Of a stretch of DNA of 64,000 nt, positions 1 to 8,033 are shown piece by piece; positions within the stretch are counted from its first letter, which is position 1, and each line of letters starts with the position of its first letter. This DNA is from Leptospira alstonii serovar Sichuan str. 79601. GTDB lineage: Bacteria > Spirochaetota > Leptospiria > Leptospirales > Leptospiraceae. The translations under genes and the position numbers were made by a program. Under the pieces are notes generated by a model. The model had not been told where the DNA came from, did no database searches, and saw nothing but the letters and a program-made list of their open reading frames with translations. The stretch is taken from NCBI RefSeq assembly GCF_000347175.1, contig NZ_ANIK01000035.1:62001-126000 (forward strand). Reading direction: 5' to 3'.

Positions 1-517
1 AGATTAACGGAAATGGTGGTTGATTATCGTAATCCGGTAATATTCGCAACTCCTCTTCTCCGTCTGTAGATTCTAAGAATACAAAAAATCCGTTACAATC
101 CTCTATGATGCCTTCCGGTATTTCCACGTAAATCGACCAGAGAGGTATTTTTTTTAATATCTCCGTTGGGATTTTTTCAGGCAAAGCGGAAGAGACTAAC
201 TCTTTTGCAAGTTCTTTTGAAAACTTGTATACCCCTTTCGAAAAACTCCAAGGGGCTAGTGCTGCGAGTTGATTCACGAGTAGTAGTTTAAATACCAATT
301 GGGAATCTGATTGTTCAGGCATTCCCTCAAATACATTCGGGAAATACGTCGCCATCGGCGCAAATACGTAACTCGGCCATTCGGGGAGTTTTTTCCCCTT
401 TTCTTCCAGTGCGTATTTGGCTACCGTTTTCCAGTTTGGAAATTGTCCTAAAACTTTTTCACAGATTAATTCCGGTTTTGATTGTATTTGTTTTTCGGTT
501 TTTTCTTCTGGAGGTGA
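1..517 (-). CDS. Partial gene at left edge; AcrVA2-like protein (tentative), possibly damaged start
   Basis: An open frame on the minus strand runs from a stop at 518-520 off the left edge, about 172 codons with no stop. No ATG, GTG or TTG lies near its beginning (first in-frame ATG near 355). An ATG at 521-519 opens a different frame, so the 5' end may be frameshifted. A central stretch reads IPTEILKKIPLWSIYVEIP followed shortly by NGFFVFLES. From memory this resembles AcrVA2-family anti-CRISPR proteins, where a T-x-I-x-x-[IL]-P-x-W-x-[IV]-Y-V-[DE]-I segment is followed by a G-F-[FW] motif. That resemblance is recalled, not computed. The gene diverges from the broken gene at 711-1224. Coding is well supported by amino-acid composition; function is uncertain. 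Confidence 0.5.
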
Positions 518-710
518 TCATAGTTTATGTTTTAAACCTTTTTTGTATGTTCGATCTTTATTATATTCTGTTTTTAGAATTCTTCTTTTTCTAATTTTTT
601 AGTTAAATCGGTTCTTTTCTCGGTTCCCTGTAGTGTTTTTTTGACATCATTGTTGCTATTTTTACTTAAAATAAATTTGACTCTCTCGTAGGGTTTTGTA
701 TTTAAGTTCC

Positions 711-1224
711 GTGCATATTTTAGAAGTCGGTAAACTTTATCACCCGAATAAAACGAAGTGGCAGGAGGGAGCCTTTTATCAATGCGCGGGTGGTGAACAC
801 AGGCTTGAATTATTTTTCAATTCCCCTTCTCCTAAAGAAATCAAATCGGTGAAAAGCGGTACAGCGAGTTTTGGTTTTTTGGTTCAAGACGAGCTAATTT
901 GTTTTTTATTTCGTTTTTACCCTGATTTTGATTGGTTCGATTCACCTAGTTTTACCTGAAAAAAATAGAGTTCCTCCTTTAAAAAGGAATTTGGATTCGG
1001 ATATGCCCGTTTTGACTACGCTTCTTATTGATGCGTCTACCGGTATTTTGAAAGTTATCCGAGCCACTTCTCTTAATTTAGATTTTGCTAATCGTTTAGA
1101 ATCTGAAATTCTAAATCAGTTAAACCGTCCTTTTGATTCAAACGTTTTTGATAAAAAGTTTGCCTTACTTTATGACTTGTATCCGACCACTCAGTCGATG
1201 CTAAAAGATGCGATTTTGTCTTAG
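711..1224 (+). pseudogene. Hypothetical gene split by a frameshift
   Basis: Two overlapping plus-strand frames look like halves of one protein. The first, from GTG 711 (or TTG 696) to a stop near 957, begins MHILEVGKLYHPNKTKW and ends in a run with FLFRFYPDFDWF. The second is open from about 928 to 1224, contains IHLVLPEKNRVPPLKRNL and ends LKDAILS. The switch falls between about 928 and 957, where the first frame soon stops and the second has only a TTG start. I do not recognise the family; no signal peptide or membrane segment is visible. It diverges from the AcrVA2-like partial gene. A sequencing error is an alternative to a true pseudogene. Confidence 0.45.
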
Positions 1225-1618
1225 GAGTAATTGTATTCGGTTTTTTGTTTTTAATAGTAAGTTAGGGTTTTTTGATTCTATTTAGTTTTTCATTGAATAG
1301 CCCGATATCTTTTTTAAAGAACTTTTAGTTACCACTTTAGTTGTTTCTTAGTACCCTTTAACCAGTTCAAATTCATTTCCTAAACACCCCGCTTTGCGAG
1401 GCTCTTTTTTATTCTAAAATAGAATATATTTTTAATTATCTGGTTTATAATAGATTCAAAAGAATTGTTCCGGGCTTGCTTTTATCTTCTTCCCGCTAGT
1501 TTTAATCGATAATCCTCGTAATCGTCAAAGAAACATAGCGCACACCACTGAAAAAATACCATTGGGAGATTTTAATAAATAGTTGAAAATTTGATATTAA
1601 AGAGACATAATTAACATT
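1225..1618. other. AT-rich gene-free stretch
   Basis: About 390 bases without a convincing reading frame on either strand. It is AT-rich with several T-runs. I see no tRNA, no long inverted repeat and no member of the palindrome family found elsewhere in this window. It probably holds the promoter of the acyltransferase-like gene that follows. Confidence 0.4.
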
Positions 1619-2239
1619 ATGTCTATCGCAATTCAAAAGTCAAATTTCGTTAAGAATTTACATGTGATTCGGTTAGTCGGGTTGGAAAACCCTCAAGAAC
1701 TTCAAAATGTTAAAAAATTTGCTAGTAATGTTTTTCTACAAAGCGGTTACACTAAATCATTATATACGACAGTCGATATGGACCCTTGGTCTACTTGGTT
1801 CTATGTGCGGGAAGGGTCGGAAATCTTGGCCGCCATGCGTATTGTAGAAAAAAAACCGATGAATTTAATCCCTTTGGAACTCGGTATCATTAAAGAAAGC
1901 GATCCAATACAAAGATATGCAGTGATTGGGGAAAATATTGCAGATTGGAATTCGGTCAGTTTTTTGCTCTCTAAAAAAGGTGCACGCGCCGCTTTGTCTA
2001 CGTTTCATGCTGCCGCCAATTTTTGTCTGGAAAAAAATTTCGATATGATTTACGGGTTTTACCACAAAAAAGTAAATCCGATCGTAAAACTCTATACTTC
2101 GATTGGAGCCATTCCTTCTGAAAAGTATCCAAAAGAGGTTTATTTTCCGGAATGTTATTACCGGGAAGAGTTAGTTTACCTGACTCCGATTGAAATTAAC
2201 AAAGTGGCTTTACAAAAAATTAGAACAAAATTATGGTGA
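1619..2239 (+). CDS. GNAT-like acyltransferase (N-acyl amino acid synthase-like), 206 aa
   Basis: A soluble 206-residue protein with the look of a GNAT-fold acyltransferase. The segment WFYVREGSEILAAMRIVEKK matches the central strands of FeeM/autoinducer-synthase-type acyltransferases, where a substrate-facing strand pair ends in an Ala-x-x-Arg-[IV] motif. A later stretch, DMIYGFYHKKVNPIVKLYTSIG, resembles the C-terminal helix where GNAT proteins have a ...[PV]-x-x-x-x-[LY]-Y-x-x-x-G pattern. Such proteins are known from many Leptospira genomes as small families; the substrate is unknown. ATG 1619 follows a weak AGAGAC-like ribosome site. The next gene starts within or just after its 3' end, so the two may be co-transcribed. 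Confidence 0.55.
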   Translation: MSIAIQKSNFVKNLHVIRLVGLENPQELQNVKKFASNVFLQSGYTKSLYTTVDMDPWSTWFYVREGSEILAAMRIVEKKPMNLIPLELGIIKESDPIQRYAVIGENIADWNSVSFLLSKKGARAALSTFHAAANFCLEKNFDMIYGFYHKKVNPIVKLYTSIGAIPSEKYPKEVYFPECYYREELVYLTPIEINKVALQKIRTKLW

Positions 2240-2261
2240 TCCCGATTCGTTCGTGGCACCT

Positions 2262-3161
2262 ATGTCAATTTTATTTAACATTTTTACATCCTCTCTGATT
2301 TTTTTATTAGGATTTTATATCAAAAAAAAACGAGATCCGCTTATATCCGTTAGGATAACCTTCTTCTATCTGACTCTTTCTGTTGGGCTCTGGACTTTAT
2401 TTTCAGGCTGTAGACAATATATACCTTACAGTATTCGTCTCTACGCTCCGAACCTAATTTTAATTTCTGTAATATTCGTTCCCTTTTTGTTAAACAGAAT
2501 CGTGAGCAAACTTGTGGATGAAAATTACAATGCTTCCAGATTTAGAAAATTCATCGAAACTTGCCTTATTGCTTATTTAATCATTTCAGGACTTAGTTTT
2601 AATTTGATAAAAATAACAAATATTCAAACTCTTGCACACGAACCCCTATTTGCATATCACGTATTGATTCTTTATTCTATTCTTTGGATTCTGGAAAGCA
2701 TTTTCAAACTTGCAAAATGTTTAAAAAATTCCGATGGGATGGTCCGCGTTAGGCTTTCCTTGATGCTTTTCGGAATAACCGTTGCATTACCAATTTCAAT
2801 CACTTTAGTCTGGATTCTACCTTTCTTCGGATTGTACCTTGGATCTTATATATCAATCGGTACCTTTATCTGCATTTTAAGCTGGGCTGTAGCCATCCTT
2901 CACTACGACGCTTTCCAAACTAGAAACAAGGTATTATCCGGAGATAAAGTTCCCTTCATGGATAGAATCACACTCAATCCCATACTGAAATTATACTCTA
3001 TTCTAGACCCCGAAGAATTTGAGATGCGAAGACTTGATTCTAACTCGATTCTAGCAATAGAAGTTATAAACACAGCTTTCGAATGGATCTTTAGAGCCGA
3101 CATACCATTTAGAGCAACCGCTCGAAAAGTCGCAATTAAGTATGATAAATACTTAAAGTAA
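2262..3161 (+). CDS. Polytopic membrane protein with histidine-kinase-like sensor topology
   Basis: About 299 residues from ATG 2262; in-frame GTG 2253 and TTG 2190 are alternatives, the latter overlapping the previous gene by 50 bases. Roughly seven or eight hydrophobic segments cover most of its length (for example ILFNIFTSSLIFLLGFYI, ITFFYLTLSVGLWTLF and LMLFGITVALPISITLVWIL). A charged cytoplasmic tail of about 75 residues follows. The arrangement resembles the N-terminal membrane sensor module of some histidine kinases (7TM-type), but no HisKA or ATPase domain is present. This type of stand-alone membrane protein is, to my memory, a leptospiral paralogous family. Function unknown. It converges with the HTH gene, leaving 5 bases between stops. 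Confidence 0.6.
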   Translation: MSILFNIFTSSLIFLLGFYIKKKRDPLISVRITFFYLTLSVGLWTLFSGCRQYIPYSIRLYAPNLILISVIFVPFLLNRIVSKLVDENYNASRFRKFIETCLIAYLIISGLSFNLIKITNIQTLAHEPLFAYHVLILYSILWILESIFKLAKCLKNSDGMVRVRLSLMLFGITVALPISITLVWILPFFGLYLGSYISIGTFICILSWAVAILHYDAFQTRNKVLSGDKVPFMDRITLNPILKLYSILDPEEFEMRRLDSNSILAIEVINTAFEWIFRADIPFRATARKVAIKYDKYLK

Positions 3162-3166
3162 TCTAT

Positions 3167-3598
3167 TTATTCTTTTTTTATTATCACAAATAATGTATGA
3201 AATCGATCGATTAAACCCATAATAAATTTCTGCTTGTCTTGGGGCAGCTTCACAAACTTTTCCAATTCTTGCATCAAACCGGGAATTTTTAAAATAATTC
3301 GAAGATTTAAAATTTCGTAATCCGTATATCTTTTACCACTGTCGGATTCCTCCAACCAAAACTCGCCTTCGCCTTCCATAATCCAAATTGCAGAGATGTT
3401 TGTTTTAAACTGGAACAGCTCGGCATACGTCCATGTGAACTCTGTATCTCCGTTTAATAACCTGGAAGCGTTGGACGGATGAATCCTCAAAAGCTTCCCC
3501 AAACCTTTCCGATTGATTTGTAAAGTATCGCATGCGATTTGCAGTCTTTCGAATGTTTCCATATTTTTATGTTGCATTTCGCATTTTTTAATTGACAT
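3167..3598 (-). CDS. Helix-turn-helix transcriptional regulator, 143 aa
   Basis: A small regulator with an XRE/Cro-type helix-turn-helix near its N-terminus: the stretch LQINRKGLGKLLRIHPSNAS has the helix, turn and recognition-helix spacing of that fold, followed by RLLNGDTEF. The C-terminal half is helical and may dimerise. An upstream GTG (3613) in the same frame would place the start inside a palindrome. I prefer ATG 3598, which sits next to that palindrome; ATG 3562 is also possible. Three operator-like palindromes lie between this gene and the divergent AraC-type gene, so autoregulation and control of the neighbour are likely. That is an inference from position. Confidence 0.7.
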   Translation of the reverse strand: MSIKKCEMQHKNMETFERLQIACDTLQINRKGLGKLLRIHPSNASRLLNGDTEFTWTYAELFQFKTNISAIWIMEGEGEFWLEESDSGKRYTDYEILNLRIILKIPGLMQELEKFVKLPQDKQKFIMGLIDRFHTLFVIIKKE

Positions 3599-3615
3599 TA
3601 GTGCGAATTGCACTA
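3599..3615. promoter_or_regulatory. Operator-like palindrome 1
   Basis: TAGTGCGAATTGCACTA is an inverted repeat with 6-base arms and a 5-base centre. It abuts or overlaps the start of the HTH regulator. Two related sites follow at 3623 and 3676. I read them as binding sites for that regulator. Confidence 0.6.
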
Positions 3616-3622
3616 ATAACTA

Positions 3623-3637
3623 CGTGCGTATTGCACG
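3623..3637. promoter_or_regulatory. Operator-like palindrome 2
   Basis: CGTGCGTATTGCACG is an inverted repeat with 5-base arms and the same GTGCG-ATTGCAC core as site 1. Centre-to-centre distance from site 1 is about 23 bases, close to two helical turns, which fits side-by-side binding. Confidence 0.6.
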
Positions 3638-3675
3638 ATTCGTTCTCAATGTCAGTACCAAATTGAGAAAGATCT

Positions 3676-3690
3676 GTGCAATACGCATAA
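3676..3690. promoter_or_regulatory. Operator-like site 3 (inverted orientation)
   Basis: GTGCAATACGCAT is the reverse complement of the core ATGCGTATTGCAC and so matches site 2 in the other orientation. It lies about 51 bases from site 2 and about 105 bases before the preferred start of the AraC-type gene, so the regulator could also control that gene. Confidence 0.5.
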
Positions 3691-3793
3691 TAGCAAGCTG
3701 AATAAATCTCGTTTTCTGTGATTGAAATCATTGATAACGACTCAAATAAATTCCGTTTTATGCGATTTCCTAATAATTATTCGGACAACTAAA

Positions 3794-4891
3794 ATGATCG
3801 AGCACCGAAAGAATGCCACTCATAAAAAATTTGAATCTTCGTTCTCAAAGTGGAGCCGCCGTTTCTTTAAACACTTTTTATCTTCCCCTTGGTTCTCTAA
3901 TAACAAGAACCAAAGTTCTTTTGATGATATCATTTTCCCCGCCCTACTCTTCTTTTCAGGAGCTTCAATGGTTCTTTGGGAAGAAGCCGTAAATGAAAAA
4001 GATCCGAGTAATAAATTAAGACTGATTGCTCTAATCTACGGGCTTCAAATTTTCTCCTTTTTATTACTCAGGCCGATCCTCAGATCGATTTTAAGGATCG
4101 GCCTGTCTTTTTCTTTTCTGAAATACATTCTATTCGCGGTTTTTACGAGTATTACATTTCTAATCTCATTTGAAGAATTTTGGTCCTTAACTTTTTTCGG
4201 TGGAATTCTAACGTTTGCCGTAGCTCTTTTTCTATCAGCCGAATCGTCTTTCGTTATCTTTAAACAGAAGTTAGGATTTCGTCCTCACTTTTTTTCGTTG
4301 ATTCCTCTATCTTTAGGTTTCATCTTTTTTGGTAACGTTCTCGCAAATCTATTTCTTAATGGAAATTTAAACTACCTTTCCTATTTAGTTTACGACATTA
4401 TTCTAATTTTTATTTTCAAAAAGTATCGCAGAACTCAAGATTTAAAACCTGATAAATCTCCCGATGATCTTCAAATCAATCCATTAGCGGATATAATTTC
4501 AAAACAATCTGCACCGCGAGACACCCTCTTTTTACGAGATCGTGATTTAGCTAACTTGGAATCTCGATTAGAATCTTTTATTAAAGAAAAACTTTTTTTG
4601 AAACCAAATCTCAGTCAAGGTGATCTGGCCGATTACCTTGGTCTCTCCAGATACGAAACTTCCAGATATCTGAATTTATACAAGAGGGTCAGCTTTTACG
4701 ATTTAATCAATAAGCTTCGTATCCAAGAAGCGCAGAAACTCATTGCAGAAAATATTTCTAATCTAACTCAAATTGCCTCTCTTACCGGTTTTGGTTCCTA
4801 TGCTACTTTTTTTAAGGCGTATTTGAAGTTTGCGGGTTCGATACCGAAAAATGCGTTAGATGAAAGGAAACGCGACCGCTTTGAAAGTTAG
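3794..4891 (+). CDS. Membrane-anchored AraC-family transcriptional regulator
   Basis: About 365 residues from ATG 3794; an in-frame TTG at 3722 would add 24 residues. The N-terminal two thirds hold about six or seven hydrophobic helices (for example IIFPALLFFSGASMVLW and LKYILFAVFTSITFLISF). The last ~110 residues are an AraC/XylS DNA-binding domain with two helix-turn-helix units: LSQGDLADYLGLSRYETSRY and the second around NLTQIASLTGFGSYATFFKA. The second carries the typical I-A-x-x-x-G-F-x-[SD]-x-x-x-F-x-[KR] pattern. A membrane sensor joined to an AraC output suggests direct signal transduction from the inner membrane, as in other leptospiral and Bacteroidetes-like regulators. The ligand is unknown. 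It diverges from the HTH gene across the three operator-like sites. Confidence 0.8.
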   Translation: MIEHRKNATHKKFESSFSKWSRRFFKHFLSSPWFSNNKNQSSFDDIIFPALLFFSGASMVLWEEAVNEKDPSNKLRLIALIYGLQIFSFLLLRPILRSILRIGLSFSFLKYILFAVFTSITFLISFEEFWSLTFFGGILTFAVALFLSAESSFVIFKQKLGFRPHFFSLIPLSLGFIFFGNVLANLFLNGNLNYLSYLVYDIILIFIFKKYRRTQDLKPDKSPDDLQINPLADIISKQSAPRDTLFLRDRDLANLESRLESFIKEKLFLKPNLSQGDLADYLGLSRYETSRYLNLYKRVSFYDLINKLRIQEAQKLIAENISNLTQIASLTGFGSYATFFKAYLKFAGSIPKNALDERKRDRFES

Positions 4892-4983
4892 AGATTCTTT
4901 TAAGTTTAGAATAAACTAATAAATTGCTATGATTCCGATTTTCTATTTCAACAAATCATTTTCGATGAATGGGGATATACACT

Positions 4984-5199
4984 ATGATTTCATACAAAGA
5001 ATTAAAACACAATATAACGCCCGTAAGTTTTAACGAAATCGACTTCGATATTTTGGAACAACACCTGAATATTAGAATCGATGATTTTACGAGGGAATGT
5101 GTACGTAAAAGTGACCACCTAAGGAAAATTTTAGCGATGAGACCCGCAATTTTTAACAAAGCTACCGATTTTACGTCTCTTGAATATTATAAGGAGTGA
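4984..5199 (+). CDS. Small hypothetical protein, 71 aa
   Basis: A short acidic soluble protein; ATG 4984 is preferred over ATG 4969 because GGGGA sits 8 bases upstream of it. The sequence (starting MISYKELKHNITPVSFNEID) has no signal peptide, membrane helix or motif that I recognise. It lies alone between the AraC-type gene and the convergent lipoprotein cluster. Confidence 0.4.
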   Translation: MISYKELKHNITPVSFNEIDFDILEQHLNIRIDDFTRECVRKSDHLRKILAMRPAIFNKATDFTSLEYYKE

Positions 5200-5241
5200 G
5201 TGCGATAATAATCAGGACAATTCGCGTTAGATTTTATTTTT

Positions 5242-6096
5242 TCATTGTATCTGAATTTTTATATCATTCGGTGCTGTTGTCGTTGACTCCGAAAAATACT
5301 GAACGAGTATCACGAGCGGCCCGCTCGCTGTCGAAGAACTCCAGGATACTTGATTTGCCGAAAGCGTATTTTGCTGAAAATTCAATGTTTTATACGTAGT
5401 AGGAAAACAGGCGTCTGTGCCGGTTACAATTAGAGTTTGTAAATTTCCTAAGTTTGTTGTATTCGAAGTAAATACAATTTGTTGGTTTTGTGTATAGGAA
5501 TCGATTTTTATTACCGCAAGTGAATTCGTCGTTTTAAAATTAAATGGTAAATTTCTAAGTGTGCCGTCCGCCGTTGTCGGATTCTTACACACTGGGGTTG
5601 ATTCTATGGATAACGTGATATCCGTTGGAGCTGTATTACTCGTAGCGAAGGAAGTGGCGAGAGCCATCAATCCTCCCGACAGCGGATAGGTATAGACTGT
5701 CGTTTTGTTTACTCTCGCTGAAAAGTAAGAAAAGGAAGTTATATTTTTACTATAATCTTGTGGGACGTCGCACGGACTATTTGCGTTATAAAAAAGCATC
5801 GTATATTGTACCGGCATTGATTCAGTCATATTCATCTGGATCCTCCTTCCGAATTCGAAATTATTTAGATAACCTAAGCTTCCTTGGTATTGTGTAACCA
5901 CCCTTTTATACGGGGTAAACTTCAAGGGTATGCTTTCCCCACTCAGTTGAGGTGTTTCACAATTCGCCGCCAATTGGGTCGTTACAAGTAGAGCTAATAA
6001 ACTTTCGTTTGAGTTTTCTGATTGTTTACAGTTTAGAATTTGTATAGTTATCCCTAATATTAATAGATTCATTACGATTTTTTTATATTGTTTCAT
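5242..6096 (-). CDS. Putative lipoprotein, 284 aa
   Basis: From ATG 6096 (an upstream ATG at 6108 adds four residues) the protein begins with Lys-rich MKQYKKIVMNLL, a hydrophobic core and a loose spirochaetal lipobox ILNC with Cys 23. The mature part is rich in Thr, Ser and Asn, has four further cysteines (in NCETPQ, PCDVPQ, PVCKNP and DACFPT) and looks beta-rich, consistent with an exposed or periplasmic lipoprotein. No family recognised. It is the last gene of the minus-strand series that begins with the RHS gene at 16200, though 147 bases separate it from the preceding small gene, so it may have its own promoter. Confidence 0.65.
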   Translation of the reverse strand: MKQYKKIVMNLLILGITIQILNCKQSENSNESLLALLVTTQLAANCETPQLSGESIPLKFTPYKRVVTQYQGSLGYLNNFEFGRRIQMNMTESMPVQYTMLFYNANSPCDVPQDYSKNITSFSYFSARVNKTTVYTYPLSGGLMALATSFATSNTAPTDITLSIESTPVCKNPTTADGTLRNLPFNFKTTNSLAVIKIDSYTQNQQIVFTSNTTNLGNLQTLIVTGTDACFPTTYKTLNFQQNTLSANQVSWSSSTASGPLVILVQYFSESTTTAPNDIKIQIQ

Positions 6097-6243
6097 TTTC
6101 CGGTTCATTCCTTTTTTAGATTTTATTTTTCTAAATCTTCTGTATGGTGTTTTCTAGTTAGCCGTTTTTTTGTCTGGATTTGCCGGACAAACCTTTTGTG
6201 CTTTCGTAGGTAAGATGCAGCCTAACACATTCAAATTAGAAAC

Positions 6244-6546
6244 TTAAATTCGATTCGATTTTATATATACCGGAATTCCACATTTTTCTTTATAATCGAT
6301 TAAACAATAATCGCGACATTTTCCTTGGCGGAAATCTCTTCTATTTGGGTAATGCCTTAAACATTCAGATAAGCATTCATCTAATTTTTTATTACATCCT
6401 TTCAATTTTTCCACATTTTCCACGTCTACATTTCTTTCTGGATACACCTTCTCTTGAGTATTCTTTCCAGATAAAGAACTATATGTTAGGATTGTAGAAT
6501 ATACAAATATAAGGAGAACCCTATTAAATAGAACATTCGAGTGCAT
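6244..6546 (-). CDS. Small secreted Cys-rich protein with twin CX3C motifs, 100 aa
   Basis: From ATG 6546 (preceded by GGCCGG) the protein has a short N-terminal hydrophobic signal (LLIFVYSTILTYSSLSG), then a mature domain with six cysteines spaced C-x6-C-x3-C-x14-C-x3-C-x7-C. The same pattern, with matching residues K-x-D-x-C-L and C-R-D-x-C, occurs in the protein at 8638-8964, so the two are paralogues. ATG 6570 would extend it by eight residues. It overlaps the preceding small gene by 23 bases, which suggests co-translation. Function unknown. By position it belongs to the set of small exported proteins after the RHS toxin and is an immunity or accessory candidate. Confidence 0.6.
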   Translation of the reverse strand: MHSNVLFNRVLLIFVYSTILTYSSLSGKNTQEKVYPERNVDVENVEKLKGCNKKLDECLSECLRHYPNRRDFRQGKCRDYCLIDYKEKCGIPVYIKSNRI

Positions 6547-6748
6547 AAACCGGCCAACACACATCATCATAATCTTGTAGTTTTGGAAGTGGACTTACGG
6601 CCATTCTGCGCTCTACGCACTCAATAAAACTTTTTCTTTGAGAATAATCATCGCCTCTCCCATTAGTTTTCTGATGAATATCGTTTTCAACATTGCACGA
6701 CGTTAATACCAAATTTATCAATAAAGGTAGTGAAATATATGTTTTCAT
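6524..6748 (-). CDS. Small Cys-containing lipoprotein, 74 aa
   Basis: Begins MKTYISLPLLINLVLTSC, a compact signal peptide with lipobox LTSC and lipidation at Cys 18. The 56-residue mature part has cysteines in FIEC, DDVC and ALEC, so intramolecular disulphides are possible. Its 3' end overlaps the twin-CX3C gene. No family recognised. Grouped with the RHS-associated exported proteins by strand and spacing only. Confidence 0.5.
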   Translation of the reverse strand: MKTYISLPLLINLVLTSCNVENDIHQKTNGRGDDYSQRKSFIECVERRMAVSPLPKLQDYDDVCWPVYALECSI

Positions 6749-6885
6749 TCCTTTGGTTTATACTCGTTGCGGTCTTATGGAGTCGCTTTTTCCTCTCTCT
6801 GGTTTTCCGGACAATCCTTTTCAGGTTTCACAGAAAAGCTGCACTGGACTACTCAAGAGAAACCCAATTGTGAAAATTTTACACG

Positions 6886-7443
6886 TCAATTAAAAATTCC
6901 CGAGTCTATACCTTTATAAGCAATCTGAAGAATCACTTCATCTACAAAATCAGTTCTACTAAGATCATGATAAGACTTTTTATATAGTATGTTACCTATA
7001 GCCGCCTGTTGAATCGGCAATAAAAAAGTTATTTTTTTATCCTTTTTAAAATTAATCATTTCCACATCCAAAACAAAACTATGTGTGTAGTAAACGGGAA
7101 TGATTCCTAATGTAATTGAACTTAACATCAAGCTAAACATTGAACTTGTAACACGGCGGGGAGATACTTTTATATTTATCTGAACATCGGAATTTTCTAC
7201 TAAATATCCAACATCATTAAATATATTCAATTTTCTGAAAGAAGGGACAAACATTGAAATAAATTTATAATGCTCAATGTTCAGATTTATCGAATGAGGC
7301 TTATCAAAATCAAGCTCAATATCAACTTTAAGTCTTTTACTTTTAAAATCAAAAGACTTCTTTTCGCTAGATGCGATGGGCTCTATTTGATGCCAATGAC
7401 AATTTGTTAAAATTAAAATAATAATTAAATAATAGCATTTCAT
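6886..7443 (-). CDS. Putative lipoprotein, 185 aa; RHS-associated immunity candidate
   Basis: Starts MKCYYLIIILILTNC, a short signal with lipobox LTNC (Cys 15). The mature domain contains a hydrophobic stretch near residues 105-125 (FSLMLSSITLGIIPVYYTHSF), so it may lie close to or in a membrane. Its start overlaps the stop of the upstream lipoprotein gene by four bases (ATGA), a sign of translational coupling. The pair directly follows the orphan RHS tip, the place where immunity genes normally sit. The assignment is positional. I recognise no family. Confidence 0.6.
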   Translation of the reverse strand: MKCYYLIIILILTNCHWHQIEPIASSEKKSFDFKSKRLKVDIELDFDKPHSINLNIEHYKFISMFVPSFRKLNIFNDVGYLVENSDVQINIKVSPRRVTSSMFSLMLSSITLGIIPVYYTHSFVLDVEMINFKKDKKITFLLPIQQAAIGNILYKKSYHDLSRTDFVDEVILQIAYKGIDSGIFN

Positions 7444-8027
7444 CTTATTTCTCCGATTTCATTTAAAATCTTAGCAGATAAATCAGAGCGTAAAATAGAA
7501 AATATATTAGTTTTTTTTGGTATATTTAATTCAAATATTGAAAATACCTCCTGTCTTACATATGAAAATTGTTTAAGACCATTGTGATCATTAGTAATTT
7601 GATTTGTACGTATGCTGGCTTTAATGTCATATTCGATTTGTAAGGAATTTTTAAAAATTAAATCAAAAATAAAAATCGACAATAGGTTCAAAATGTAAAA
7701 CCGATAGCTTTCCTTAATTCGAAATCGATAAAAATCTATTTCAATAGTGTTTGAACTTTTTGCAATAGCGTCGATTTTCGAATTGTTACATCTCGTTTTA
7801 ATAATATGATTTATTGATTTCCATGTTTCATAAGCTAACAATTCACGCTCAGGTTGCTCATACAAATCATCACTAAATTTCACTTTGACCAACGAATCCT
7901 TTATCCACCTTGAGTCACAATGCACGCCTTTTAATTCTTGATCCAAAATGGGACCTTTTAACGTATAAGCACCCATACAGCTTAGCATTAAGAATATGAT
8001 TAGAATCATTATAATATTTATCTTCAT
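7440..8027 (-). CDS. Putative lipoprotein, 195 aa; RHS-associated immunity candidate
   Basis: From ATG 8027, preceded at good distance by AGGGGAA that overlaps the end of the orphan RHS tip; TTG 8033 is an alternative start. The N-terminus MKINIIMILIIFLMLSC is a lipoprotein signal with Cys 17. A second hydrophobic segment, YILNLLSIFIFDLIF, lies past mid-protein. Coupling to the tip upstream (stop at 8034) and to the next lipoprotein downstream (ATGA overlap) places it in a toxin-immunity type arrangement. A lipoprotein immunity factor would fit a toxin acting on the envelope, but this is inference. Confidence 0.6.
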   Translation of the reverse strand: MKINIIMILIIFLMLSCMGAYTLKGPILDQELKGVHCDSRWIKDSLVKVKFSDDLYEQPERELLAYETWKSINHIIKTRCNNSKIDAIAKSSNTIEIDFYRFRIKESYRFYILNLLSIFIFDLIFKNSLQIEYDIKASIRTNQITNDHNGLKQFSYVRQEVFSIFELNIPKKTNIFSILRSDLSAKILNEIGEIR

Positions 8028-8033
8028 ATACAA

